Shown here one piece after another: positions 18,179 through 27,689 of a DNA stretch of 64,000 nucleotides (positions are counted from its first letter, which is position 1; every line of letters starts with the position of its first letter). The position numbers and the translations under genes were made by a program. The notes beneath the pieces are model-generated. The model was not told where the DNA came from. It did not search any database and worked only from the letters and a program-made list of their open reading frames with translations. The stretch is from Corynebacterium bovis DSM 20582 = CIP 54.80 (GTDB lineage: Bacteria; Actinomycetota; Actinomycetes; Mycobacteriales; Mycobacteriaceae), in NCBI RefSeq assembly GCF_030408615.1, contig NZ_CP047187.1:806001-870000 (forward strand), written 5' to 3'.

Positions 18179-19034
18179 CAGCACCCGCCCCGACGAGGGC
18201 GCGTACGACGCCGCCGTCGACGCCGACCCCGCGCTCGCGGACGTCGAGATCCCCCTGCTCACCACCGTCACCCCCGTCCCGGTGCGCCCCGGGGCGCGGG
18301 AGGAGCTGCTCGCGGCCGTCGCCGACGTCGACCGGGACGCGCCGGTCGCGGGGTCCGGGGAGGGGGACGACGGCACCCTCCCCCCGGCCGTGACGCCGGG
18401 GGAGACGACGGCCGGGGACCCGGTCGCACGTCCCGGGGAGGCGACGGTCCACCCTCTCGTCCGCCCGCGGCGCGGGTCCGGTCGCGCGGGCCGGCCCCGG
18501 TGGGGCGCGCTCGCGGCGGCGGTCGTGCTGCTCGCCGCCGTCGGTGGGGCGGGTGCGCTCGTCGTCGGCGGCGGTGACCGGGCGCCGGGGGAGGGGGACG
18601 TCGTCGCCCGCCCGTCGGGCACCCCGTCGCCGGCCACCGCGGTCGACGCCGCACCCGGTGCCGGGGAGCACGCCGGTCACCCCGCCGGCGGGCAGGGCCC
18701 GGAGGAGATGCACGCCATCATGGGTGCGACGGACGCGCGCAGCGCGGAGCTCGACGCCTCGGGCGCGGAGCTCGACGTCGTCGTGTCCGGGGCGATGGGC
18801 AAGGGCGGGGCGATGGTCGACGGCCGGCCCGCCCTCGACGACGGCATGGGCGCCCAGGTGTGGTCGGTGGGGTCCGACGGACGGGCCCGCTCCGCCGGCG
18901 TCATCGACCAGGCGCCGCACGACGGGGTGTGGATGCCCCTGCCCGGGGACACCGTGCAGGTCGTCCTCACCGTCGAGCCGGCCGCCGGTAGTCCCGCGCC
19001 GACGGGGCCGGTCCTCGCCCGCGCGACACTCTGA
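18165..19034 (+). CDS. rskA: RskA-like membrane anti-sigma factor
   Basis: A 289-residue single-pass protein. The acidic cytoplasmic part (1-110) has no HxxxCxxC zinc motif. One membrane helix at about 112-136 is followed by an extracytoplasmic RskA-type domain ending in VVLTVEPAAGSPAPTGPVLA, very close to the C-terminal signature of anti-sigma-K factors. RskA holds SigK inactive until it is proteolysed. GTG 18165 has AAAGGAGG 7 nt upstream, inside the sigma gene, and its frame overlaps that gene. The external domain contains several Met (MHAIMGA, GAMGKGGAM, DDGMGAQV), possibly relevant to metal or oxidant sensing. Confidence 0.85.
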   Translation: MARSDSTRPDEGAYDAAVDADPALADVEIPLLTTVTPVPVRPGAREELLAAVADVDRDAPVAGSGEGDDGTLPPAVTPGETTAGDPVARPGEATVHPLVRPRRGSGRAGRPRWGALAAAVVLLAAVGGAGALVVGGGDRAPGEGDVVARPSGTPSPATAVDAAPGAGEHAGHPAGGQGPEEMHAIMGATDARSAELDASGAELDVVVSGAMGKGGAMVDGRPALDDGMGAQVWSVGSDGRARSAGVIDQAPHDGVWMPLPGDTVQVVLTVEPAAGSPAPTGPVLARATL

Positions 19035-19088
19035 CCCCGTCGGTGGGGCGGGCCGGGCCACCGTGACCCCGGCGGCGGGGCGGGCCGG
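19032..19088. repeat. Degenerate 25-bp direct repeat at the rskA stop
   Basis: Copies at 19032-19056 and 19064-19088 (32-bp period) both begin TGACCCCG and end GGGGCGGGCCGG, with two mismatches. The first begins with the rskA stop codon. Confidence 0.75.
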
Positions 19089-19127
19089 CGTCCCGCGCGG
19101 GGTTAGGGGGCTGTCCGGCGCACCCTG

Positions 19128-19133
19128 TATCCT
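19128..19133 (+). promoter_or_regulatory. -10 hexamer TATCCT for rsmA-ispE
   Basis: TATCCT lies 6 nt before GTG 19140; leaderless arrangement. Confidence 0.5.
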
Positions 19134-19139
19134 CGACAC

Positions 19140-20138
19140 GTGACAGATTCCGCGACCGCCGACCAGGGGCACCCGGACCACCCGGAGGGACGTGACGGCC
19201 GCCACGGACGCCGCCCGGTCCGTCTCCTCGGACCCGCGGAGATCCGGGCCCTCGCCACCGAGCTCGACGTGACACCGACGAAGAAGCTGGGGCAGAACTT
19301 CGTCGTCGACCCGAACACCGTCCGCCGCATCGTCGCCGCGGCCGGCGTCGGCCCGGACGACCACGTGATGGAGGTCGGCCCGGGCCTCGGCTCCCTCACC
19401 CTCGCCGTGCTCGACGTCGGCGCGGACGTGACGGCCGTCGAGATCGACGAGCGCCTCGCCGGCCGCCTGCCCGCGACCGTCGCCGACCGCGCCCCCGACC
19501 ACGTCGGGAACCTCCGTACGGTCGTGGCGGACGCCCTCCGCGTCACCCGCGCGGACCTCGCGGCCGCCGGGGCCCCCGCCCCGACGGCCCTCGTCGCGAA
19601 CCTCCCGTACAACGTGTCCGTGCCCGTGCTGCTCCACATCCTCGAGGAGTTCCCGACGGTCACCCGCGTGCTCGTCATGGTCCAGCTCGAGGTCGCCGAC
19701 CGGCTCGCCGCCGCGCCGGGCTCGAAGATCTACGGGGTGCCGAGCGTCAAGGCCGGGTTCCACGGCGCCGTGTCCAAGGCCGGGACCGTGGGGACGAACG
19801 TGTTCTGGCCGGCGCCGAAGGTCGACTCCGGGCTCGTGCGTATCGACCGGTACACCGACGACGACCGCCCGTGGCCGGACGACGCCCGGCTGCGGCGGAC
19901 GGTCTTCGACCTCACCGACGCCGCCTTCCTCCAGCGCCGGAAGACCCTCCGCGCGGCGTTGAGCCGGTACTTCGGGTCCGGCCCCGCCGCGGAGGCCGCG
20001 CTGACCGCCGCGGGCATCGCCCCCGGTGAACGCGGGGAGCGGCTGTCCACGCGCGACTTCGTGCGCCTCGCCACCGCCGTCAACGACACCGTGGCGGCCG
20101 GCGGGACGCTCCCCCCGGGGTCGGAGGGGACCCGGTGA
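19140..20138 (+). CDS. rsmA: 16S rRNA (adenine1518/1519-N6)-dimethyltransferase
   Basis: KsgA/RsmA dimethylates A1518 and A1519 late in 30S maturation. Typical motifs are [11 protein letters not shown], the SAM motif [20 protein letters not shown], the catalytic NLPYN, and [18 protein letters not shown] in the C-terminal domain. At 332 residues it is slightly longer than usual owing to a charged His/Gly/Arg N-terminal extension of about 30 residues. The start is fixed by the TATCCT element. The stop overlaps the ispE start (GTGA), so the two are coupled, as in M. tuberculosis. Confidence 0.96.
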   Translation: MTDSATADQGHPDHPEGRDGRHGRRPVRLLGPAEIRALATELDVTPTKKLGQNFVVDPNTVRRIVAAAGVGPDDHVMEVGPGLGSLTLAVLDVGADVTAVEIDERLAGRLPATVADRAPDHVGNLRTVVADALRVTRADLAAAGAPAPTALVANLPYNVSVPVLLHILEEFPTVTRVLVMVQLEVADRLAAAPGSKIYGVPSVKAGFHGAVSKAGTVGTNVFWPAPKVDSGLVRIDRYTDDDRPWPDDARLRRTVFDLTDAAFLQRRKTLRAALSRYFGSGPAAEAALTAAGIAPGERGERLSTRDFVRLATAVNDTVAAGGTLPPGSEGTR

Positions 20139-21247
20139 GCGGCGGCGGGAGCGGGCACGCGGCCCGGGGGACCGGGGCGACCGGCGGCCCGGCGTCCGGT
20201 GTGAGCGCCCTCGCCCAGGGCAAGGTCAACCTCCACCTCGGCGTCGGGGACGTCCGCCCGGACGGGTACCACGACCTCGTCACCGTCTTCCAGGCCGTCG
20301 ACCTCACCGAACGGGTCACCGTCACCCCGGTCGCCCCCGCGCCGGCGGGTGGGGCGTCGGCCGCCCCGGACGCGTCCGTCGTCGAGGAGGTCACCGTGTC
20401 CGGGCCGGACGCGCACCTCGTCCCGCGCGACGCGTCGAACCTCGCCGTCCGCGCCGTCGACCTGCTGGTCCGGCACTGGCTCACCCACGGCGGGGTCGCC
20501 GACGTCCCGCGGGTCGCCGTCCACATCGACAAGGGCGTGCCCGTCGCCGGCGGCATGGCCGGCGGATCCGCCGACGCGGCGGCGGCGCTCGTCGCCACCC
20601 GTGAACTCCTCCGCCTCGTGACGCCGCCGGCGGACCGGGACCGGGCCCCCGACCTCGACGGGGAGATGCTGCGCACCCTCGGCGCGGAGCTCGGCGCGGA
20701 CGTGCCGTTCTGCCTGCTCGGGGGGACGGCGCTCGGCACCGGCCGGGGCGAGCAGCTCATCCCGCTGATGTCCCGGGGCACCGCGCACTGGGCCCTCGCC
20801 TTCGACTCGACGGGCCTGTCCACGGCCGAGGTCTTCGCCCGGCTCGACCGGTTGCGGGCCGACGCCGCCACCGGGGTGCGCCCCGACGTCCGCGCCGGGG
20901 ACCCGCACGACCTCGAACGGGCGCTGCTCACGGGTGACCCGGCGGCGCTCGCCCCGACACTCGTCAACGACCTGCAGCCCGCGGCGGTGAGCATGATGCC
21001 GGGGCTGCGGCGCACCCTCCTCGCCGCCGACGAGGCCGGGGCCCTCGCCGCGCTCGTCTCCGGGTCCGGGCCGACGGTCGCGATGCTGTGCCGCGACCAC
21101 GCCCACGCCGTCGAGGTCGCGACGGCCACCGCCGCGGCCGGGCACGTCGGGTCGACGACGGTCACCGCGTCGTCCCCCCACGGTGCCCGGCTCGACCGCG
21201 GCGGTGGGTGGACGGCGCCGGGCCGCGTCGTCCCCCCGCAGCCCTGA
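20135..21247 (+). CDS. ispE: 4-diphosphocytidyl-2-C-methyl-D-erythritol kinase
   Basis: GHMP-family kinase of the non-mevalonate isoprenoid pathway, phosphorylating CDP-methylerythritol. Markers are [22 protein letters not shown] near the N-terminus and the ATP loop [37 protein letters not shown] and the C-terminal [13 protein letters not shown] complete the set. 370 residues, longer than average because of a Gly-rich N-terminus and Ala/Gly insertions. The start overlaps the rsmA stop by 4 nt with GGAGGGG upstream. Confidence 0.95.
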   Translation: MSGGGSGHAARGTGATGGPASGVSALAQGKVNLHLGVGDVRPDGYHDLVTVFQAVDLTERVTVTPVAPAPAGGASAAPDASVVEEVTVSGPDAHLVPRDASNLAVRAVDLLVRHWLTHGGVADVPRVAVHIDKGVPVAGGMAGGSADAAAALVATRELLRLVTPPADRDRAPDLDGEMLRTLGAELGADVPFCLLGGTALGTGRGEQLIPLMSRGTAHWALAFDSTGLSTAEVFARLDRLRADAATGVRPDVRAGDPHDLERALLTGDPAALAPTLVNDLQPAAVSMMPGLRRTLLAADEAGALAALVSGSGPTVAMLCRDHAHAVEVATATAAAGHVGSTTVTASSPHGARLDRGGGWTAPGRVVPPQP

Positions 21248-21343
21248 CCCCGCCCCGACCCCGGCCGGACCCCCGACCCTGACCCCGGGCCCGACCCTGA
21301 TCCCGACCCCCGCCCCCTGACGACCGAGAGGACCCCCTCCACG

Positions 21344-23263
21344 ATGGTGAACCTGCTGAACCTCGAGAACGTGTCGAAGAGCCACGGGCTGAAGACCCTC
21401 CTCGACGGGGTGAGCCTCGGCGTCGGCAGCGGCGACCGGATCGGCGTCGTCGGCCTCAACGGCGGCGGCAAGTCGACGCTGCTCAGCATCCTCTCCGGCG
21501 CGGACACCCCGGACTCCGGGCGGGTGTCCCACAACAACGAGCTGCGCATGGCGACCGTCGCCCAGGACAGCGAGATGACCGGGTCGACCGTCGGCGGGGT
21601 CATCCTCACCCCGCTCGGGCTGGAGACGTACGAGTGGGCGTCGAACCCCCGCACCCGCAGCGTCCTCCACGGCCTCGGGATCGACGACCTCGGCCTGGAG
21701 ACCCCCGTCACCGACCTGTCCGGCGGGGAACGACGCCGCGTGGGCCTCGCCACCGCCCTCGTCCGCGACGTCGACCTGCTCATCCTCGACGAGCCGACGA
21801 ACCACCTCGACGTCGAGGGCGTGCAGTGGCTCGCCGACCACCTCCTCGCCCGGCGCTGCGCCCTCGTCGTCGTCACCCACGACCGGTGGTTCCTCGACAC
21901 CGTCGCGACGACGACGTGGGAGGTCCACGACGGCGCCGTCGACGTCTACGACGGCGGCTACAACGACTGGACCTTCGCCCGGGCCGAACGCTCCCGCCAG
22001 GCCGACGCGGTCGAACAGCGCCGCCGCAACCTCGCCCGGAAGGAACTGGCCTGGCTGCGCCGCGGCGCCCCGGCGCGCACCTCCAAGCCCCGGTACCGCA
22101 TCGAGGCCGCCGAGGCGGTCATCTCCGACGTCCCGCCCGTGCGCGACAGCGTGGAGCTCATGCGGTTCTCCGCCCGCCGCCAGGGCAAGAAGGTCGTCGA
22201 CCTCGAGGACGCGACGATCTCCGCCCCGGACGGGCGCGAACTCGTCCACGACCTCACGTGGCGGCTCGGCCCCGGGGAGCGCATCGGCCTCGTCGGCGTC
22301 AACGGGTCCGGCAAGACCACCCTGCTGCGCACCCTCGCCGGGGAGCACCCGCTCGACGCCGGCCGGCGGATCGAGGGCCGGACCGTGCGGCTCGGCTGGT
22401 TGCGCCAGGAGCTCGACGACCTCGACCCGGAACGGCGGCTCATCGACGCCGTCGAGGACGTCGCCGGCCGGGTGACCCTCGGCGACCGGGACCTCACCGC
22501 CTCCCAGCTCGCCGAACGCCTCGGGTTCTCCCCGAAGCGCCAGCGCACCCGCGTCGGCGACCTCTCCGGCGGGGAACGCCGGCGCCTCCAGCTCACGCGC
22601 GTGCTCATGGCCGAGCCGAACCTGCTGCTCCTCGACGAGCCGACGAACGACCTCGACATCGACACCCTCCAGGAGCTCGAGGACCTCCTCGACGGCTGGC
22701 CGGGCACGCTCGTCGTCATCTCCCACGACCGCTACCTCATCGAACGGGTCTGCGACTCCACGTGGGCGCTGTTCGGCGACGGCCGCGTGACGAACCTGCC
22801 CGGCGGCATCACCCAGTACCTCGACCGGCGGCGCGCCGTCGCCGAGGCGGAGGGCCGGGGCGGCACCGGGGGCGGCAACACGATGGCCATCGGGAACGAC
22901 GACCCCACCGGGGCGGAACGCCCGGCCGCCGGTGGTGCGGGGGCCGGGTCGGGTGCCGGGGCCGCCGGCGACGGTGGCGGTGCCGGCTCCGGGTCGGGGT
23001 CCGGGTCCGGGGGCCTGAGCGCCCGGGAGGACCGGGAGCTGCAGAAGGAGCTCAACGCCGTCGAACGGCGCATGACGAAGACCGCGGCGGCCGTCGACAC
23101 CGTCACCGCGGAGATGGCCGAGGTCGCCCAGGCGGCGGAGGGCGTGGACACCGCGCGCCTCGCTGAGCTCGACGCCCGGCTGAAGGACCTCCGCTCCGAA
23201 CACGACGAGCTGGAGACCCGCTGGCTGGAGATCGCGGAGCGGAAGGAGAGCGCCCGTGGATGA
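21344..23263 (+). CDS. ABC-F subfamily ATPase (Uup type)
   Basis: Soluble twin-ATPase of the ABC-F group, which act on ribosomes. The first cassette has Walker A GLNGGGKST, signature LSGGERRRVGLA and LILDEPTNHLD; the second has GVNGSGKTT, LSGGERRRLQLT and LLLDEPTNDLD. An inter-domain helical linker lies between them. After a Gly/Ser/Ala-rich stretch (about residues 530-565) comes a charged coiled coil (about 565-639), the C-terminal domain typical of Uup. Directly after ispE, with only a 96-bp spacer of CCCGACCCTGA-like repeats; RBS GAGAGGA is rather far from ATG 21344. The 3' end overlaps the next gene by 8 nt. Confidence 0.92.
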   Translation: MVNLLNLENVSKSHGLKTLLDGVSLGVGSGDRIGVVGLNGGGKSTLLSILSGADTPDSGRVSHNNELRMATVAQDSEMTGSTVGGVILTPLGLETYEWASNPRTRSVLHGLGIDDLGLETPVTDLSGGERRRVGLATALVRDVDLLILDEPTNHLDVEGVQWLADHLLARRCALVVVTHDRWFLDTVATTTWEVHDGAVDVYDGGYNDWTFARAERSRQADAVEQRRRNLARKELAWLRRGAPARTSKPRYRIEAAEAVISDVPPVRDSVELMRFSARRQGKKVVDLEDATISAPDGRELVHDLTWRLGPGERIGLVGVNGSGKTTLLRTLAGEHPLDAGRRIEGRTVRLGWLRQELDDLDPERRLIDAVEDVAGRVTLGDRDLTASQLAERLGFSPKRQRTRVGDLSGGERRRLQLTRVLMAEPNLLLLDEPTNDLDIDTLQELEDLLDGWPGTLVVISHDRYLIERVCDSTWALFGDGRVTNLPGGITQYLDRRRAVAEAEGRGGTGGGNTMAIGNDDPTGAERPAAGGAGAGSGAGAAGDGGGAGSGSGSGSGGLSAREDRELQKELNAVERRMTKTAAAVDTVTAEMAEVAQAAEGVDTARLAELDARLKDLRSEHDELETRWLEIAERKESARG

Positions 23264-25352
23264 CAGGACGCCCGTCGGGGCCGGCCGGGGTGCCGGGGCC
23301 GCCGGGACCGCAGGGGCCGCCGCGCCGGCGGCCGGGCGGGGGGCGGCCCGGGGCACGACCCGTGGGTCCGCCCGGGGCACCGCCCGCCCCGTCCGTGGCC
23401 GGCGCGGCGTCGTCGACCGGCTGGAGTCCACGTGGGAGCGGTTCCGCCTCGACCCGTGGGGCCTCATCCTCGGCGGCCTCGGGTTCGCCCTGGCCCTCAC
23501 GCCGTCGCTGCTGCCCCGCGACTGGCTGTTCCAGGGCGTGGCCTGCGGTCTCACCGCGGCGACGTGGTACGGCGTCGGCGTGCTCGTGCACGTGCAGTGG
23601 GACCTGTGGCTCGGCCGGATCGTCCTCGGGGCGGTGAGCCCGTGGCTGGCCGACACCCGCGGGGCGGCGGACCGGTGGATCGGCTCGTTCCTCACGACCC
23701 CGGTGTCCGGCAGCGGCCGCGTCGGCGCCGCCGCGGCGACGGGTGGCTCCGGGGGGAGCGCCGGTGAGCGTGCCGGTGGGAGCCCCGGTGACGCCGCCGG
23801 TGGACGCTCCGGCCGGCGCCGACCGGGCCTGCCGCGTCGACCGCACCTGTCCCGCCGCTGGCGGATGTGGGCGGAGGGCGCGCTCGGCGGGGTCATCGTC
23901 GTCGCGCTGCTCGTGTGGGTGCTCTACGCGGTGCGTTGGCAGCGGGAGCTCGCCGGGATCATGGGCGCGCGGGCGTACACCCCGGCGCAGTTCCTCCTCG
24001 TGCTGCCCGTCGGGCTCGTCATCTGGGCGGTGCTCGTCGTCGTCGGCCGGCTGTTCATCTGGCTCGGGTCGAAGGCGGCCGACGCTGTCCCCGGCACGGC
24101 GAAGCACACGTCGACGCGCCTCCTCGTGTCGTGGGGCACGGCGGCCGTCCTCGCGGTGCTCGTCGTGGACCAGGTCATCCCCGGCACGGTGGTGCGGGTC
24201 TCGGAGCGGGTGTTCTCGGTGAGGAACGACGAGGTCCGCCCCGATCTCGTCCGCCCCCACGTCACGGAACGCTCCGGCGGCCCGGGCTCCCCGAACGAGT
24301 GGACGGGGCTCGGCGCGTACGGCACCCGGTTCACGGCCCTCGGGTTGTACCGGGACGAGCTCGAGGAGCTCACGGGCCGGCCCGCGAAGGAGCCGATCCG
24401 GGTCTACGCGGGGCTCGACGACGGGGACGACGACACCGAACGGGCGGACTCCGTCGTCCGTGAACTCGTGCGGACCCACGCGGCCGACCGGAAGGCCCTC
24501 ATGGTCGTGCCGACGACCGGCACCGGCTGGGTCAACCCGACCGCCGCGCAGGCCTTCGAGCTCATGCACGACGGCGACACGGCCATCGCCGCGGCCCAGT
24601 ACTCGTACCTGCCGTCGGCGGTGCAGTTCCTCTCCGACAAGGAGGAGATCCGCGAGGCCGGCCGCGCGCTCGTCACCGCCGTCGTCGACTGGTGGCACAC
24701 CCTCCCCGCCGACCACCGGCCCCGGATCTACGTCTACGGCGAGTCACTGGGGACCACGGCCGGGGAGGGGGCGTTCTCCGGGCTGCGGGACATCGCCTCC
24801 TCGGTCGACGGGGTGCTGTGGATGGGCCCGCCGAACTTCAACCAGCTGCACAGCGAGCTCGTCGAACGCCGCGACCCCGGGTCGCCGGAGGTGCAGCCGG
24901 AGTACTCCGGCGGGCTGACCGTGCGGTTCGCCCAGAACCGGGACGTCATCGACCGGTGGTTGCGGCGCCGGAGCGACCCGTCGATCCTGCCGTGGAGCGG
25001 GGCGCGGGTGCTGTACGTCCAGCACCCGTCCGACCCCGTGGTGTGGTGGTCGCCGTCGCTGCTCGTCGAACGGCCGGACTGGCTGCGCGAACCGGCGGGC
25101 TTCGACCGCTCCCCGTCGATGCGGTGGATGCCCTTCGTCACGTTCTGGCAGGTCAGCCTCGACCTGCCGATGGCGGCGAACGTGCCGAACGGCCACGGCC
25201 ACAACTACGGGTCGACGGTCATCGACGGCCTGGCGGCGATCGACCGGGACGACGCCGTGTCCGTCGACGACCTCGACCGGCTGCGCGACGAACTGGACCG
25301 GGCGATGGCGACGCAGGGCCCGGAGAAGGAGCTCGGCGTCGACAACGGGTGA
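23256..25352 (+). CDS. Membrane-bound alpha/beta-hydrolase family protein
   Basis: A 698-residue protein. The N-terminal third has about five membrane helices (roughly residues 65-85, 95-115, 205-230, 240-265 and 285-305), separated by a Gly/Arg-rich loop. The soluble C-terminal part is an alpha/beta-hydrolase with the nucleophile elbow YGESLGTT and the preceding MVVPTTGTGWVNP. LWMGPPNFNQLH and a terminal His in NGHGHNYG follow. This matches the two-part membrane hydrolase family widespread in actinobacteria, whose substrate is unknown. GTG 23256 has AAGGAG 9 nt upstream and overlaps the ABC-F stop, implying coupled translation. Confidence 0.82.
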   Translation: MDDRTPVGAGRGAGAAGTAGAAAPAAGRGAARGTTRGSARGTARPVRGRRGVVDRLESTWERFRLDPWGLILGGLGFALALTPSLLPRDWLFQGVACGLTAATWYGVGVLVHVQWDLWLGRIVLGAVSPWLADTRGAADRWIGSFLTTPVSGSGRVGAAAATGGSGGSAGERAGGSPGDAAGGRSGRRRPGLPRRPHLSRRWRMWAEGALGGVIVVALLVWVLYAVRWQRELAGIMGARAYTPAQFLLVLPVGLVIWAVLVVVGRLFIWLGSKAADAVPGTAKHTSTRLLVSWGTAAVLAVLVVDQVIPGTVVRVSERVFSVRNDEVRPDLVRPHVTERSGGPGSPNEWTGLGAYGTRFTALGLYRDELEELTGRPAKEPIRVYAGLDDGDDDTERADSVVRELVRTHAADRKALMVVPTTGTGWVNPTAAQAFELMHDGDTAIAAAQYSYLPSAVQFLSDKEEIREAGRALVTAVVDWWHTLPADHRPRIYVYGESLGTTAGEGAFSGLRDIASSVDGVLWMGPPNFNQLHSELVERRDPGSPEVQPEYSGGLTVRFAQNRDVIDRWLRRRSDPSILPWSGARVLYVQHPSDPVVWWSPSLLVERPDWLREPAGFDRSPSMRWMPFVTFWQVSLDLPMAANVPNGHGHNYGSTVIDGLAAIDRDDAVSVDDLDRLRDELDRAMATQGPEKELGVDNG

Positions 25353-25473
25353 CCCGCCCGGCCCGTTCGGCGTCCCCGGGCCCGGCGGCCTGTCCGCCCG
25401 GCCCGCCCGCCCCGGCTTGCCCCGGCCCTGAAGGTGCCCGTGAGCTGCGCTGATCGAGCAGCGGGTCCGCGAG

Positions 25474-25479
25474 TACACT
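25474..25479 (+). promoter_or_regulatory. -10 hexamer TACACT for the monooxygenase gene
   Basis: TACACT ends 7 nt before ATG 25487, leaderless arrangement. Confidence 0.5.
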
Positions 25480-25486
25480 GGCCCCC

Positions 25487-25810
25487 ATGATTCTCATCAA
25501 CGTGAAGTTCAAGCCGCTGCCGGAGTACGTCGAGACCTTCCGTGAGAAGGTCGCGGAGTTCACCGACGCCACGCGCTCCGAGCCCGGCTGCCTCTGGTTC
25601 GAGTGGTTCCGCAACACCGACAACCCCGCGGAGTACTTCCTCGTCGAGGCCTTCGAGGAGGACGCCGCCGAGGCGCACGTCAACGGCGAGCACTTCAAGA
25701 AGGCCTGCGAGATGTTCCCCACGCTCCTCACGGAGACCCCGGAGATCATCAACACCACCATCGAGGGCAAGACCGGCTGGGACCGCATGTCGGAGTTCTC
25801 CGTCGAGTGA
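25487..25810 (+). CDS. ABM-domain (YgiN-like) putative quinol monooxygenase
   Basis: A 107-residue single-domain protein of the antibiotic-biosynthesis-monooxygenase fold. It begins MILINVKFKPLPEY and has EPGCLWFEWFRNTDNPAEYFLVEAFE and AHVNGEHFKKACE, typical of the YgiN/quinol monooxygenase group. These are small cofactor-free dimers acting on quinones or phenolics. Codon use and start signal are ordinary for the window. Its neighbours give no pathway clue; the function is a family-level guess. Confidence 0.82.
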   Translation: MILINVKFKPLPEYVETFREKVAEFTDATRSEPGCLWFEWFRNTDNPAEYFLVEAFEEDAAEAHVNGEHFKKACEMFPTLLTETPEIINTTIEGKTGWDRMSEFSVE

Positions 25811-25835
25811 CCTGCCCGGCCGGCACCGCCGGCAC

Positions 25836-25939
25836 CACCGGGTGACCGGTGGAGGGGGGCTGTCCCGGCCACGTCGCCCGACCAGGGCACCGGGTGGCCG
25901 GCAGGGGGGACCTGTCCCGGCCGCGTCGCCCGACCCGGG
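25836..25939. repeat. 52-bp degenerate tandem repeat upstream of sdaA
   Basis: Two copies with a 52-bp period (from 25836 and from 25888), each beginning CACCGGGTG and ending CGTCGCCCGACC, fill most of the 187-bp gap between the monooxygenase gene and sdaA. Confidence 0.7.
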
Positions 25940-25997
25940 CGGCGGGGGCCGCATCCAGTCGTGAAACCGTACCGACGTCCGTCACAGGGAGTTCAGC

Positions 25998-27572
25998 ATG
26001 ACCGTCAGTGTCTTCGACATGTTCAAGATCGGGGTGGGGCCGTCGAGCTCGCACACCGTCGGTCCGATGCTCGCGGGCCTCACCTTCGCCCGTGAGTACC
26101 GGGAGGTCCTGCGGTCGGGTGCGACGCCGAACCGCGGGGACGGCGCGGACGGCACGGACGGCATGGAAGGCACGGACGGCACGGCCGGTGACACCTCCGG
26201 TGGCGGCGACGGCACCGGCACCGGCGGGAACGGCGACAGCACCAGCACGCCCACCGGCACCGGCGAGGGGGAGGTGACGCCGGGGACGGGCCGCGTCGCC
26301 GGCGTCGTCACCCGCGGCCCCGGGGTGAGCGTCATCCTGTACGGTTCGCTCGCCGCGACGGGCGCCGGTCACGGCACCCTCGGGGCGTGCCTGCTGGGGC
26401 TCGACGGGGCCGATCCGCAGACCGTCGACCCCGACATCATGGACGACCGCCTCCGGGAGATCCGCTCCAGCCGCGAGATCCGCCTCGCCGGCGACGCGGA
26501 CACGCCCGTGACCTGCGGTTTCGAGGACATCATCCTGCGTCCGGCCGTCGTGCGGACCATTCACACCAACGCGGTGACGTTCGTCGGCGCCACCCGCGAC
26601 GGCGGCGAGTTCAAGCGGACCTACTACTCCATCGGCGGCGGGTTCATCCGCACCGAGGACGAGGTGCCCGCGCTCGACGAGCTCCACGGGGAGTGGCTGT
26701 TCTCCTCCGGGGAGGAGCTCATCACCCGTGCCGAGGAGAACGACGCCGCGATCTCCGCGGTGCAGCGCGCCTGCGAACGGTCCGTCCGGGACGACGCGGC
26801 GATCGACCACGCGCTCGACGAGATCGCCCAGGCGATGGACGACTGCACGAAGCGCGGGGTGAGCAGCGACGGCGTCCTCCCCGGCGGCCTGCTCGTCCGG
26901 CGCCGGGCGAAGCGCTGGTACGACCAGCTCATGGAGGAGGACCCGCACCGCACCGCGGAGTTCTCGGAGGACTGGGTGAACCTCGTCGCCCTCGCCGTGA
27001 ACGAGGAGAACGCCGCCGGCGGGCGCGTGGTCACCGCGCCGACGAACGGGGCGGCCGGGATCATCCCCGCCGTGATGTTCTACGCCCGGGAGTTCACCCC
27101 CGCCGGCCGCGCCGACCCCCGCGAGGTGACCCGCCGGTTCCTCCTCGCCGCGGGCGCGGTGGGCTCGCTGTACAAGGAGCGGGCGAGCATCTCCGGCGCG
27201 GAGGTCGGCTGCCAGGGGGAGGTCGGGTCGGCGGCGTCGATGGCGGCCGCCGGGCTCGCCGAGGTGCTCGGCGGGACGCCCCGGCAGGTGTGCAACGCCG
27301 CGGAGATCGCGATGGAGCACTCGCTCGGCCTGACGTGCGATCCGATCAGCGGCCTGGTCCAGGTGCCGTGCATCGAGCGCAACGCGATCTCCGCCGGGAA
27401 GGCGATCAACGCCGCGAAGATGGCGTTGCGGGGTGACGGCACGCACCGGGTGTCCCTCGACGAGGTCATCGAGACGATGCGGCAGACCGGGGCGGACATG
27501 TCCGACCGGTACAAGGAGACCGCGGGCGGCGGCCTGGCGAAGAACGTCGCCGTCAACGTCCCGGAGTGCTGA
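25998..27572 (+). CDS. sdaA: L-serine ammonia-lyase (iron-sulfur, single chain)
   Basis: Deaminates L-serine to pyruvate and ammonia. The N-terminal beta domain opens [24 protein letters not shown]. The C-terminal alpha domain carries the Fe-S ligands in [15 protein letters not shown] and VPCIERN, plus [14 protein letters not shown]. At 524 residues it is about 60-70 longer than usual. Residues 41-98 are a Gly/Thr/Asp/Ser low-complexity insertion in the N-terminal domain, between REVLRSG and [10 protein letters not shown], and core motifs on both sides are intact, so activity is expected. AGGGAG lies 6 nt before ATG 25998. Near-repeats of CCCCGACCGGGCGTGACG follow the stop (27577 and 27612). 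Confidence 0.93.
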   Translation: MTVSVFDMFKIGVGPSSSHTVGPMLAGLTFAREYREVLRSGATPNRGDGADGTDGMEGTDGTAGDTSGGGDGTGTGGNGDSTSTPTGTGEGEVTPGTGRVAGVVTRGPGVSVILYGSLAATGAGHGTLGACLLGLDGADPQTVDPDIMDDRLREIRSSREIRLAGDADTPVTCGFEDIILRPAVVRTIHTNAVTFVGATRDGGEFKRTYYSIGGGFIRTEDEVPALDELHGEWLFSSGEELITRAEENDAAISAVQRACERSVRDDAAIDHALDEIAQAMDDCTKRGVSSDGVLPGGLLVRRRAKRWYDQLMEEDPHRTAEFSEDWVNLVALAVNEENAAGGRVVTAPTNGAAGIIPAVMFYAREFTPAGRADPREVTRRFLLAAGAVGSLYKERASISGAEVGCQGEVGSAASMAAAGLAEVLGGTPRQVCNAAEIAMEHSLGLTCDPISGLVQVPCIERNAISAGKAINAAKMALRGDGTHRVSLDEVIETMRQTGADMSDRYKETAGGGLAKNVAVNVPEC

Positions 27573-27677
27573 CCCGCCCCGACCGGGCGTGACGCCGCCG
27601 GTCCCACCGGCCCCCGACCGGGCGTGACGTGCAGCACAGCTGCGTGTCCGGGTGCCGGCCCGCGGCGGGCCGCCGCC

Positions 27678-27683
27678 TACGAT
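27678..27683 (+). promoter_or_regulatory. -10 hexamer TACGAT for ppk2
   Basis: TACGAT lies 6 nt before ATG 27690 (spacer GAGGGG), leaderless arrangement, though the G-rich spacer could also serve as a weak ribosome site. Confidence 0.45.
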
Positions 27684-27689
27684 GAGGGG

